Assembly (NCBI GenBank): GCA_947627805.1
Contig: CANQXB010000044.1
Coordinates: 1-7,517, forward strand
DNA length: 7,517 bases
Reading direction: 5' to 3'
Source: an uncultured Bacilli bacterium
GTDB lineage: Bacteria; Bacillota_I; Bacilli_A; RF39; UBA660
The notes below the pieces were generated by a model that did no database searches, had not been told where the DNA came from, and saw only the letters and a program-made list of their open reading frames with translations. Made by a program: the position numbers and the translations under genes. This document shows, piece by piece, positions 1-7,221 of the stretch (positions are counted from its first letter, which is position 1; each line of letters begins with the position of its first letter).

Positions 1-938
1 GTATAATTTTGGGTTCCGGGTTTTATTTCAATATAACCATTACCATCTAAAGTAGGAATTTCTTTTTTACAACCTAAGATAGCATCGGTAATGGTAACGG
101 GCACTTCTAAGTAAATATCATTATCATTTCTTTCGAAATATTTATGTTCGGCCACTTGAAATTCTAAATATATATCACCATTAGGACCCCCATTAACTCC
201 TGCTTCGCCTTTACCACTTAAACGAAGTTGGGAACCATTATCTACTCCAGCGGGAATCGTAACTGTTAAAACTTTATTTTTGGCTATTTTTCCTTTACCA
301 TGACAATTATCACAAATATCACGATAAACTTTACCGGCACCTCCACAATCAGGACAAGTCTTTTGAGTTTGAATTATACCAAATAAACTTCTTTGCTCCG
401 AAAGAACAACTCCTCTTCCGTTACAAGTTGCACAAGTAGTTGGATTAAATCCGCCTTCTCCATGACATTTATCACAAGTTTCGGTAACATTAACTTTAAT
501 ATCTTTTTTACAACCATTAACAGCTTCTTCAAAAGTAAGACGAATGCGCATTAGTAAATCTTCGCCTCTTCTTGCTTTATTAGAGCCTCTTCTTCCTCTT
601 CCAAAGCCTCCAAAATCGGAGAAGGAAGAAAAACTACCAAAGCTATCACCAAAAATACTAGATAAAATATCATCTAAATTGATATCACCCATATCGAAGT
701 TAGAAGCTCCACCATTTTCAAAAGCCGCATGACCAAATTGGTCGTATTGACTTCTTTTGCTTTTATCAGATAAAACTTGATAAGCTTCCCCAATTTCTTT
801 AAATTTTTCGGCCGCTCCCGGTTCTTTATTAACATCAGGATGATATTTTTTAGCTAATACTCTAAATGCTCTTTTTATTTCTTCATCCGTCGCATTTTTA
901 GAAACTCCTAATATTTCATAATAATCTTTTTTATTCAC
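1..938 (-). CDS. dnaJ: Chaperone protein DnaJ (Hsp40), C-terminus cut by the window edge
   Basis: Co-chaperone that delivers unfolded substrate to DnaK and stimulates its ATPase in the cytosol. The visible 312 residues contain the J-domain with the HPD motif at residues 33-35, a Gly/Phe-rich linker at about 95-118, and all four CxxCxGxG zinc repeats (Cys pairs 155/158, 169/172, 195/198, 209/212). The start of the C-terminal substrate domain follows. Full DnaJ is usually about 370-380 residues, so roughly 60 lie beyond position 1. The start is GTG at 938-936, giving the usual short lead before DYYEILGV. It has AAGGAAG at 947-953, 8 nt upstream. In-frame GTG (947) and ATG (965) lie further up, but the ATG lacks a good ribosome site and would add nine atypical residues. 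The gene overlaps the pepF stop by 8 nt, so translation is probably coupled. Identity is certain; the start is likely. Confidence 0.97.
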   Translation of the reverse strand, partial: MNKKDYYEILGVSKNATDEEIKRAFRVLAKKYHPDVNKEPGAAEKFKEIGEAYQVLSDKSKRSQYDQFGHAAFENGGASNFDMGDINLDDILSSIFGDSFGSFSSFSDFGGFGRGRRGSNKARRGEDLLMRIRLTFEEAVNGCKKDIKVNVTETCDKCHGEGGFNPTTCATCNGRGVVLSEQRSLFGIIQTQKTCPDCGGAGKVYRDICDNCHGKGKIAKNKVLTVTIPAGVDNGSQLRLSGKGEAGVNGGPNGDIYLEFQVAEHKYFERNDNDIYLEVPVTITDAILGCKKEIPTLDGNGYIEIKPGTQNY

Positions 939-2730
939 CTTTTTCACTTCCTTGCAATTCTTCATACATCTTTAAAAGCTCATCCATAAAAGATATAGCT
1001 TCATCCATAACTTTACTACTTGTCATATCAAGACCAGCTACTTTTAAGGAAGCTATTGGGTCTTTTGTACAACCTAATTTTAAAAATTCTAAATACTTAT
1101 TTAAGGTATCTTCACCTTCATAAATCTTTTTAGCTAAAATAACGGCTGCCGTAAAAGAAGTAGCATATTGATATACATAAAAATTCATATAGAAATGCGG
1201 AATTCTTTCCCATTCATATCTTATATCATCATCCACTATAACTTTATCACCATAATATAATTTATTTAATTCATAATATTTAGCACTCATATTTTCATAA
1301 GTTAAAACATTACCTTTTTCGGTATAATCATGAATAAATAATTCAAATTCTGCAAACATGGTTTGCCTATAAACTGATGATTTATATTTTAATAATAAAT
1401 CATCAATTAATTTCTTCTTTTCTTGGTTATTTTGACTATGTTCAATTAAGTAAAGACTTAATAATATTTCATTTACTTGACTAGCTACTTCAGCCACAAA
1501 AATGCTATAACCATAATCTTGATAACTTTGAGCATTAATAGCATAGTAATAATGCATCGCATGTCCTAGTTCATGCGCTAATGTTGAAATATCTCCTAAG
1601 GTTCCTTCATAACTTAATAAAACATAAGGATGCGTCATATAACAAGCTGTACAATAAGCTCCTCCTCTTTTACCTTCATTATTACAAGAATCAATCCAAC
1701 CTTCAGTAAAAGATTTCGTAAGTATTTCTTGATATTCTTTTCCTAAAGGTTCACATATTTTTAATACTAACTCTTTAGCTTCTTCAAAAGAATATTTTTT
1801 ATCTTCTTTAGTTTCAATATCGGTATAAGTATCATATATATGTAATTCATCTAATTTTAATTCTTTTTTCTTTATTTCCCAATATTTGTATAATGATGGT
1901 AAATGTTTATGAACCCCTTCAATTAAATTAAAATATACTTTAGGCTCTATTTCATTAGCAAAAAGAGATGATTCCAAACTACTTTTAAACTTTCTTAATT
2001 TCGCACTGGCAGCATTCTTTTCAACTTCATTTTTTAAAATTACGCCAATGGTATTTTTAAATTGACCATAAGTTTTATATAAAGAAGCAAAGGCTTGTTT
2101 TCGAACCTCTTGATTAGGATGTTTAATATAAGTAGAATAGTTACTTTCCGTCAGTTCTACTTTTTCCCCATTAACTAAAATGTCTTCAAAAGTAAAATCA
2201 CTATCACTTAAGGTTTGCATTATTTCATCAGGAGCCGAAAAACTTTTCGAAAATATCGCTAAAGCATTTTCAACTTCTTTACTTAAAACATGTTCTTTTT
2301 CCCGATAGATATGTTTAAGCATTCGCGTAAATTCTTGTAATTTCGGTTCTTCTTTTATATATTCTTCAACATTCTTATAATCACTTTCTAAAAGTTCTGG
2401 AATTATATATGCGGTTTTTTCTAAATACTTTCCATATATATTCCGTACTTTTCCAAAAAGCATTTGATAATTAGTATCTTTAGTATCAGCATCATTATTT
2501 AAATGACCATAAATGAATACTCTTTCTAATCTTTTATCTAAATTAGTATCAAAAGTTAAAAGTTCATATAAATTTGCAGCACTATCTAATATATGTCCTT
2601 CAAATTTCGCAAATTTCTCTACTTCTTTATCTAAAGCCTCGATTTCTTTTAAAGCTTCTTCATCACTTTTAAATAAATCTTTGGTATTCCATTTGTAAAT
2701 ACCGGCAAAATCACTTCTTTTCTTTCCCAT
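931..2730 (-). CDS. pepF: Oligoendopeptidase F (M3 family zinc metallopeptidase)
   Basis: Cytosolic zinc endopeptidase that cleaves short peptides; M3B family members degrade oligopeptides left by uptake or protein turnover. The 599-residue length is normal for PepF. The zinc site HELGH is at residues 386-390 (ligands H386 and H390, catalytic E387). E414 in the FVAEVASQVNE segment is the likely third ligand. The family C-terminal block around RIPHFYMNFYVYQYAT (509-524) is also present. No signal peptide or membrane segment is visible. The ATG at 2730 is preceded by AGGAAGGG (2738-2745) with a 7-nt gap. It sits between dnaK and dnaJ, which are normally adjacent, and overlaps dnaJ by 8 nt. It therefore likely shares the heat-shock transcript, reduced by the hairpin upstream. 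A role in clearing peptides during heat stress is inference. Confidence 0.95.
   Translation of the reverse strand: MGKKRSDFAGIYKWNTKDLFKSDEEALKEIEALDKEVEKFAKFEGHILDSAANLYELLTFDTNLDKRLERVFIYGHLNNDADTKDTNYQMLFGKVRNIYGKYLEKTAYIIPELLESDYKNVEEYIKEEPKLQEFTRMLKHIYREKEHVLSKEVENALAIFSKSFSAPDEIMQTLSDSDFTFEDILVNGEKVELTESNYSTYIKHPNQEVRKQAFASLYKTYGQFKNTIGVILKNEVEKNAASAKLRKFKSSLESSLFANEIEPKVYFNLIEGVHKHLPSLYKYWEIKKKELKLDELHIYDTYTDIETKEDKKYSFEEAKELVLKICEPLGKEYQEILTKSFTEGWIDSCNNEGKRGGAYCTACYMTHPYVLLSYEGTLGDISTLAHELGHAMHYYYAINAQSYQDYGYSIFVAEVASQVNEILLSLYLIEHSQNNQEKKKLIDDLLLKYKSSVYRQTMFAEFELFIHDYTEKGNVLTYENMSAKYYELNKLYYGDKVIVDDDIRYEWERIPHFYMNFYVYQYATSFTAAVILAKKIYEGEDTLNKYLEFLKLGCTKDPIASLKVAGLDMTSSKVMDEAISFMDELLKMYEELQGSEKGE
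947..953 (-). promoter_or_regulatory. Ribosome binding site deciding the dnaJ GTG start
   Basis: AAGGAAG on the minus strand, 8 nt before the GTG at 938. It lies inside the last codons of pepF. It favours the GTG at 938 over the in-frame ATG at 965, which has only a weak purine run before it. Confidence 0.7.
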
Positions 2731-2752
2731 AGACTTACCCTTCCTATAACTT

Positions 2753-2785
2753 AAAAGTTAGGCTCTAAGAAACTTAGAACCTAAC
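2753..2785 (-). terminator. Stem-loop between dnaK and pepF, possible partial terminator or processing site
   Basis: On the minus strand a 13-bp stem (arms 2773-2785 and 2757-2769, one G-U pair, the rest Watson-Crick) closes a 3-nt loop and is followed by TTTT at 2756-2753. It lies 8 nt after the dnaK stop. The U run is short, so termination is probably incomplete. No convincing promoter fits in the remaining ~25 nt before pepF, so pepF and dnaJ likely depend on read-through. An RNA-processing or 3'-end stabilising hairpin is the alternative. Confidence 0.65.
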
Positions 2786-2793
2786 AATCATTT

Positions 2794-4620
2794 TTATTTT
2801 TCTTCAAATGTTGCTTCTTCGACATCATCTTTTTTACTACTCTTAGAACTTTCAGATTCACTACTAGCTTCCGAATTTTGGGTTTGAGCAGCACTTTGAT
2901 ATACTTTAGCCGCTAAATCCATTGCGGTTTTAGATAATTCTTCAGTCTTTTCTTTAATCTTATCAATGTCGCTTCCTTCTAGTTCTTTCTTTAAGTCTTT
3001 AACTAGTTCTTCGGCTTTTTCTTTATCAGAAGCTTCTATTTTATCGCCTAAATCTTCTAAAGCTTTTTCAGTTTGGAAAATCATTGAATCCGCATTGTTT
3101 CTTACTTCCGCTTCTTCTTTTCTCTTTTCATCGGCTTCTTTGTTAGCTTCAGCTTCTTTCATCATTTTATCAATTTCTTCATCACTTAAGTTAGTACTTG
3201 AAGTAATTGTAATAGATTGTTCTTTACCAGTTCCTAAATCTTTAGCTTTAACATTAACGATACCATTAGCATCGATATCAAAAGTAACTTCGATTTGTGG
3301 AATACCTCTTTTAGCAGGAGGAATATTGGTAAGTTGGAAGTTTCCAAGGGTTTTATTGTCATAAGCCATTGGTCTTTCACCTTGTAAGACATGAATATCA
3401 ACAGCGGGTTGATTATCGGCAGCCGTACTAAATACTTGACTCTTACTTGTTGGAATTGTTGTATTTCTTGGAATTAAAACAGTCATGACATTACCTAAAG
3501 TTTCAATACCAAGAGAAAGTGGAGTTACATCAAGTAAAACAATGTCATCAACTTCACCAGTTAAAACACCACCTTGAATGGCTGCTCCCATAGCAACAAC
3601 TTCATCTGGGTTAACACTTTTATTTGGTTCTTGACCTAATTCTTTCTTAACTAATTCTTGAATATAAGGAATACGCGTTGAACCACCAACTAAAATAACT
3701 TTATCAATATCTTTAGATGTAAGTTTCGCATCTTTTAAAGCTTTTCTTACTGGTTCAAGTGTTGAATCAAATAAATCACGACATAAGTCTTCAAATTTAG
3801 CTTTGGTTAAAGACATTTCTAAATGTAAAGGTCCTTCGTCACTTTGAGCGACAAATGGAAGACTTATTTGGGCCGTTGTCATACCAGATAAATCTTTTTT
3901 GGCTTTTTCAGCAGCATCTTTAATTCTTTGCATGGCCATTTTATCTTTAGATAAATCAACACCATGTTCCCTCTTAAATTCGCTTACTAAATAATCACTA
4001 ATTCTAGCATCAAAGTCATCACCACCAAGACGATTATTACCACTTGTAGATTTAACTTCAAATACACCATCACCTAGTTCAAGAATAGATACATCGAATG
4101 TACCACCACCTAAGTCATAGACTAAAATAGTTTGTAATTTATCTTGTTTATCAAGACCATAAGCAAGGGCTGCCGCTGTTGGTTCATTGATAATTCTTTC
4201 TACTTCTAATCCGGCAATTTTACCAGCATTTTTAGTGGCTTGTCTTTCCGCATCATTAAAGTATGCAGGTACAGTTATAACCGCTTTTGTTACTTTTTCG
4301 CCTAAATAACTTTCGGCATCACTTTTTAATTTACCTAAAATTTTCGCACTAATTTCTTCTGGTGTATACTTCTTACCATTAGCTTCTACTTTCTCACTAG
4401 TTCCCATTTTTCTCTTAATTGATGAAATTGTATTTTTAACATTAGTTACAGCTTGTCTTTTGGCAGTTTCACCAACTAATTCTTCATCACCTTTAAAAGC
4501 GACAACAGAAGGAGTCGTTCTATTTCCTTCACTATTAGGAATAACTTTTGGTTCGCCACCTTCTAATACAGCTACACAACTATTAGTTGTACCTAAATCG
4601 ATACCTATAATTTTACTCAT
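2794..4620 (-). CDS. dnaK: Molecular chaperone DnaK (Hsp70)
   Basis: ATP-dependent cytosolic chaperone that binds exposed hydrophobic segments and works with DnaJ and GrpE. It is full length at 608 residues. The nucleotide-binding domain has phosphate loop IGIDLGTTNS (5-14), the DLGGGTFD loop (169-176), GGDDFD (199-204) and the VGGSTRIP adenosine motif (311-318). The interdomain linker VLLDVTPLSLGIE is at 361-373. The beta substrate domain runs to about 480. A helical lid follows, ending in a Ser/Glu/Lys-rich tail (583-608). The insert that Gram-negative DnaKs carry around residues 70-100 is absent, as in Gram-positive bacteria. The ATG at 4620 has AAAGGA (4631-4636) with a 10-nt gap. The gene lies 50 nt after grpE and should be transcribed with hrcA and grpE. 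Nothing looks broken. Confidence 0.99.
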   Translation of the reverse strand: MSKIIGIDLGTTNSCVAVLEGGEPKVIPNSEGNRTTPSVVAFKGDEELVGETAKRQAVTNVKNTISSIKRKMGTSEKVEANGKKYTPEEISAKILGKLKSDAESYLGEKVTKAVITVPAYFNDAERQATKNAGKIAGLEVERIINEPTAAALAYGLDKQDKLQTILVYDLGGGTFDVSILELGDGVFEVKSTSGNNRLGGDDFDARISDYLVSEFKREHGVDLSKDKMAMQRIKDAAEKAKKDLSGMTTAQISLPFVAQSDEGPLHLEMSLTKAKFEDLCRDLFDSTLEPVRKALKDAKLTSKDIDKVILVGGSTRIPYIQELVKKELGQEPNKSVNPDEVVAMGAAIQGGVLTGEVDDIVLLDVTPLSLGIETLGNVMTVLIPRNTTIPTSKSQVFSTAADNQPAVDIHVLQGERPMAYDNKTLGNFQLTNIPPAKRGIPQIEVTFDIDANGIVNVKAKDLGTGKEQSITITSSTNLSDEEIDKMMKEAEANKEADEKRKEEAEVRNNADSMIFQTEKALEDLGDKIEASDKEKAEELVKDLKKELEGSDIDKIKEKTEELSKTAMDLAAKVYQSAAQTQNSEASSESESSKSSKKDDVEEATFEEK

Positions 4621-4670
4621 TATTAATCATTCCTTTCTTTTTATTAAATTTAAGAGTATTCTTATAAATA

Positions 4671-5198
4671 TTATTCGCTAACTTTAACCATAGCGACTCT
4701 AATAACTTTATCTTTATATGTGTACCCTTTTTGCATGATATCTATTACTATACCCGGTTCAATTCCTTCTTCATGACTCGTTAGAACCGCTTCCATGCAA
4801 TTAGGGTCAAATTCTTTTTTATAACAATCTATTTCTTTAACATCCAAGTTATTTAAAATGCTAACTAAATTGCCATAAATCATTTTAAATCCCTCTAAGA
4901 ACTTTGATAGTTCATCAGTAAGGTCACTATCATCTAATTTAATAGCCCTTTCAAAATTATCAATAATTGGTAAGATACTAACAATAACATCTTCCCCACC
5001 ATATTTATAACTTTTTGAAAGTTCTTCTTCAAATCTTTTTTTCATATTTTGCATTTCCGCACTAATACGTAAAAGTTTATCATTTAAGAGCATCTTTTCT
5101 TCTTGTAATTTTATTAATTCTTTATTTTCTTTTTTATGCTCTTTTTTCTTCGTTTCTTTAATTTCTTCTTTTACTTCTTTTACTTCTTCGTTATTCAT
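4671..5198 (-). CDS. grpE: Nucleotide exchange factor GrpE
   Basis: Dimeric DnaK co-chaperone that releases ADP and resets the Hsp70 cycle. The 175 residues have a charged Lys/Glu-rich N-terminus and long helix (1-60) typical of the GrpE coiled coil, with the AEMQNMKKRFEEE stretch at 47-59. ILPIIDNFERA (75-85) and FDPNCMEAV (130-138) follow. The C-terminal beta signature is GYTYKDKVIRVAMVKV (158-173). The usual Arg-Pro of that signature is Arg-Val here (V168). The start chosen is ATG at 5198, with GAGGG (5204-5208) 5 nt upstream. A longer reading from TTG at 5219 is possible but would place that ribosome site inside the gene. The ATG overlaps the hrcA stop by 8 nt, so translational coupling is likely. 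Confidence 0.97.
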   Translation of the reverse strand: MNNEEVKEVKEEIKETKKKEHKKENKELIKLQEEKMLLNDKLLRISAEMQNMKKRFEEELSKSYKYGGEDVIVSILPIIDNFERAIKLDDSDLTDELSKFLEGFKMIYGNLVSILNNLDVKEIDCYKKEFDPNCMEAVLTSHEEGIEPGIVIDIMQKGYTYKDKVIRVAMVKVSE

Positions 5199-6195
5199 CT
5201 TTTCCCTCAATTCTATCAACCATATAATTAAGTAATGATACTACTCTTTCGTATTCCATTCTTTTTGGACCAATGATAGCAATGGTTCCTTCTTCTCCTT
5301 TAGATTTGTATTTTTTCTTAATAACTGTGACATCATCATCAAATTTACTGTCTTTACCAATATAAATTTGTAAATCATCACTACCAGGAGTATCGTTTAC
5401 CATTTCTTTAAAAGCTTCATCTTCTAATTTTGAAGCTATTCTTTTAATACTTGTAGTATTATCATATTCCGGTTCTTTAAGTAAATTAACTCTTCCTGAA
5501 ACATGAATATTGGTATTATGAAGTAAAAAGTCATTGAAAGCATCATAGAAAATATTATAAACAGTTTCATAGTCTTTTACTCTTTTCGCAATAACAGGTT
5601 TAATTTCAAATTCTAGTTTTTCGGCTACTTTATTAATGGGTGTGCCTATTAACATCTTATTAACCATTTCGCCAATTTTAACTATCTCCATTGCTTCAAT
5701 ATTATCTGGTAAAGTAAATTCTTTATTTTCCACAATTCCTTTATCAGTACAAACTATGGCCACTATTTTTTGATTATCTAAAGCAATAATATTTAATTGC
5801 TTTAATAAATTATCACTGCTACTTCTTCCTAAAACTACGGAAGTATAGTTAGTTAAATCACTGATAATCTCTAAACATCTAGTAACGGTATCACTAACCT
5901 TTAATTCATGATTAGAAAATATCGTTTGTAATTTTAACATATCTTCTCCAGTTAAATCTTTAGGCTCCATTAAATGTTCAACATAATATTTATAACCAAG
6001 TTCACTTGGTACTCGACCGCTTGAGATATGGTTCTTCTCTATATAGCCCATATTCTCTAAGACCGCCATTTCATTTCTTATCGTGGCACTTGAACATTTT
6101 AACTTTTTGCATAAAGAATTACTTCCTACTGGTTTAACAGTTTTTACATAATTTTCCACTATTTCTTTAAGCAAAGCCTTTTTTCTTTCATCCAT
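5191..6195 (-). CDS. hrcA: Heat-inducible transcription repressor HrcA
   Basis: Repressor of class I heat-shock genes. The HrcA dimer binds the CIRCE operator, and its activity depends on GroEL in the species studied. At 334 residues it is a normal length. The N-terminal winged helix contains CSSATIRNEMAVLE (34-47) as the recognition region. The conserved wing-to-core stretch ISSGRVPSELGYKYYVE (57-73) follows, then a GAF-like core and dimerisation region, ending in the family's AIIGPKRMEYERVVSLLNYM-type segment. The ATG at 6195 has GGTGAT (6204-6209), a match to the distal anti-Shine-Dalgarno end, 8 nt upstream. It is the first gene of the operon behind two CIRCE-like operators, so it should repress itself. 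The stop overlaps the grpE start by 8 nt. Confidence 0.98.
   Translation of the reverse strand: MDERKKALLKEIVENYVKTVKPVGSNSLCKKLKCSSATIRNEMAVLENMGYIEKNHISSGRVPSELGYKYYVEHLMEPKDLTGEDMLKLQTIFSNHELKVSDTVTRCLEIISDLTNYTSVVLGRSSSDNLLKQLNIIALDNQKIVAIVCTDKGIVENKEFTLPDNIEAMEIVKIGEMVNKMLIGTPINKVAEKLEFEIKPVIAKRVKDYETVYNIFYDAFNDFLLHNTNIHVSGRVNLLKEPEYDNTTSIKRIASKLEDEAFKEMVNDTPGSDDLQIYIGKDSKFDDDVTVIKKKYKSKGEEGTIAIIGPKRMEYERVVSLLNYMVDRIEGKDE
5204..5208 (-). promoter_or_regulatory. Ribosome binding site deciding the grpE start
   Basis: GAGGG on the minus strand, 5 nt before the ATG at 5198 and inside the hrcA 3' end. It supports the ATG over the upstream in-frame TTG at 5219. Confidence 0.75.
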
Positions 6196-6214
6196 TTTTC
6201 TTCATCACCACCCA

Positions 6215-6241
6215 TTAGCACTCTTCCATCAAAAATGCTAA
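6215..6241. promoter_or_regulatory. CIRCE operator, downstream copy (HrcA site)
   Basis: TTAGCACTC (6215-6223), 9-nt spacer, then AAATGCTAA (6233-6241). The spacing is that of canonical CIRCE (TTAGCACTC-N9-GAGTGCTAA), and 16 of 18 arm bases match. It starts just after the -10 box and covers the expected transcription start and early leader of hrcA. HrcA bound here should block initiation or early elongation. As RNA it would form a hairpin in the leader. Confidence 0.85.
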
Positions 6242-6245
6242 CTCT

Positions 6246-6274
6246 ATTATAATATTATGATTAGCACTTGTCAA
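6246..6274 (-). promoter_or_regulatory. Consensus vegetative (sigma-A type) promoter of the hrcA operon
   Basis: TTGACA at 6274-6269, a 17-nt spacer, and TATAAT at 6251-6246 on the minus strand: a full match to the housekeeping consensus. Transcription should begin near 6239. The -35 hexamer overlaps the upstream CIRCE-like site, and the downstream CIRCE begins beyond the -10. A promoter this strong implies high heat-shock output when HrcA is released. Confidence 0.92.
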
Positions 6275-6288
6275 TATATGAGTGCTAA
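6261..6288. promoter_or_regulatory. CIRCE-like operator, upstream copy with a one-base longer spacer
   Basis: TTAGCACTT (6261-6269), 10-nt spacer, GAGTGCTAA (6280-6288). Arms match CIRCE at 17 of 18 positions, but the total is 28 nt rather than 27. The promoter -35 box overlaps its left arm and spacer. The right arm contains the TAG stop of the upstream ORF6N gene (6285-6287). It is probably an HrcA site, perhaps with affinity altered by the extra base. The centre-to-centre distance to the other copy is about 46 bp. Confidence 0.8.
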
Positions 6289-7184
6289 TTTTTACATTTT
6301 ATAATTTTCTGCACTTTTTCTTGAAAAGAATCCGTTATTTCTTTATCATTAATTAAAGTTATACTAAATGTTTTATAACCAATTCTATTTATAGAAGAAC
6401 CACAATGATAAATAGTATTATTATCTAATATAAAATATCGGTCATGAAAACTATTATCATAGATTACTTTTAAATTATGATATTGTTTATTATATTTTGC
6501 AATATCTTGTTTAGTTAATAAATTGTTTTCTTTAGTTATAACAATTACTTCTATATTTAATCTTTTTATTATATCTAATAAACTATTATCAGCATAATTA
6601 TCTATAACAATTAGTTTATTTTTAGCCATTTTAAATATATCTAAAATCTTAGAATAAGCATCCCATATTTGTCCATTATAATAGATTTCATTTACTTTTT
6701 TATTTTGCTTAAAATTATTTAATGATTCTTGTAATACTTTTATATCTTCTGTATTTTTTAATACTTGATTATTGATATATCTTTGCTCATATAAACTATT
6801 TGATATAAAATGACGCATTATAACAAAGGCTTTCATTATAGCCACACTTACTTTAGAAGCTACTTCTGATTTTAGTACTGTTGCCAACATAGCTACACCT
6901 TGCTCTGTAAATACACAAGGTAAATATTTTGAATATTGCCCTTGTTTTAATTCTAAGGTCCCAGTTTGGGACCTTAGAATTTCTAAATATTCATCTTTAG
7001 TTAATTGAAAATAAAAATCATTTGGAAATCTATCAATATGCCTTTTCACTGCTTGATTAATAGTTTTTGTCCCATTGACACAATTATAAAGTTTTGCCAA
7101 ATCACTATCAAGCATTACTTGAACTCCCCTTATGTTATAAATTTTATTAGTTATTTCATTTTCTTTTACTACTAAGTTATTCAT
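6285..7184 (-). CDS. ORF6N-domain protein with PLD-like C-terminal domain
   Basis: Likely DNA-binding protein of the ORF6N (KilA-N associated) family, common in phages and mobile regions; its exact role is unknown. It has 299 residues. The ORF6N domain spans about 16-128: NIRGVQVMLDSDLAKLYNC, VKRHIDRFPNDFYFQL, then LRSQTGTLE at 70-78, and FTEQGVAML at 92-100. A probable coiled-coil follows (130-165). The C-terminal part (170-299) looks PLD-like: H247-x-R249-x4-D254, then GSSIN at 262-266. This is a single HxK-type motif with Arg for Lys, so catalysis is doubtful. The start is ATG 7184, with GGAGG at 7190-7194; a TTG at 7196 is also in frame but would overlap that site. Codons 69-79 form a 33-bp palindrome, GC-rich against the AT-rich gene. 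No terminator separates it from hrcA. It is probably an acquired gene. Confidence 0.85.
   Translation of the reverse strand: MNNLVVKENEITNKIYNIRGVQVMLDSDLAKLYNCVNGTKTINQAVKRHIDRFPNDFYFQLTKDEYLEILRSQTGTLELKQGQYSKYLPCVFTEQGVAMLATVLKSEVASKVSVAIMKAFVIMRHFISNSLYEQRYINNQVLKNTEDIKVLQESLNNFKQNKKVNEIYYNGQIWDAYSKILDIFKMAKNKLIVIDNYADNSLLDIIKRLNIEVIVITKENNLLTKQDIAKYNKQYHNLKVIYDNSFHDRYFILDNNTIYHCGSSINRIGYKTFSITLINDKEITDSFQEKVQKIIKCKN
6949..6981. repeat. Palindrome inside the ORF6N coding sequence
   Basis: Fifteen-base arms AATTCTAAGGTCCCA (6949-6963) and its exact complement (6967-6981) flank a 3-nt centre. Its core GTCCCAG-T-TTGGGAC has the 7-1-7 geometry of the intergenic palindromes, with one mismatch next to the centre. 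It covers codons 69-79, including the LRSQTGT codons. It shares TTCTAAGGTC and its complement exactly with the palindrome at 7414-7442. Confidence 0.93.
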
Positions 7185-7189
7185 TTTTT

Positions 7190-7194
7190 CCTCC
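7190..7194 (-). promoter_or_regulatory. Ribosome binding site deciding the ORF6N gene start
   Basis: GGAGG on the minus strand, 5 nt before the ATG at 7184. It overlaps the alternative TTG start at 7196-7194, which argues for the ATG. Confidence 0.75.
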
Positions 7195-7221
7195 AATCTT
7201 TTTTGTCAAATTTCCATTACT

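Noticed and set aside
939..965. DnaJ starting at the in-frame ATG at 965
   Set aside because: No clear ribosome site before it, and it adds nine residues before the normal J-domain start.
2966..3364. 132-codon open frame on the plus strand
   Set aside because: It lies wholly antisense to the conserved C-terminal half of dnaK, has a Ser/Leu-rich low-complexity product and no ribosome site. The shorter plus-strand frames at 544-732, 2513-2698 and 4460-4681 are likewise antisense to dnaJ, pepF and dnaK.
4621..4670. Small hairpin between grpE and dnaK (TAAGA/TCTTA)
   Set aside because: Only five paired bases and no T run after it; expected by chance in AT-rich DNA.
5199..5219. Longer GrpE from the TTG at 5219
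   Set aside because: The good ribosome site GAGGG (5204-5208) would lie inside the coding sequence, and the added residues match nothing in the family.
7185..7196. Longer ORF6N protein from the TTG at 7196
   Set aside because: The TTG overlaps the GGAGG site that fits the ATG at 7184.
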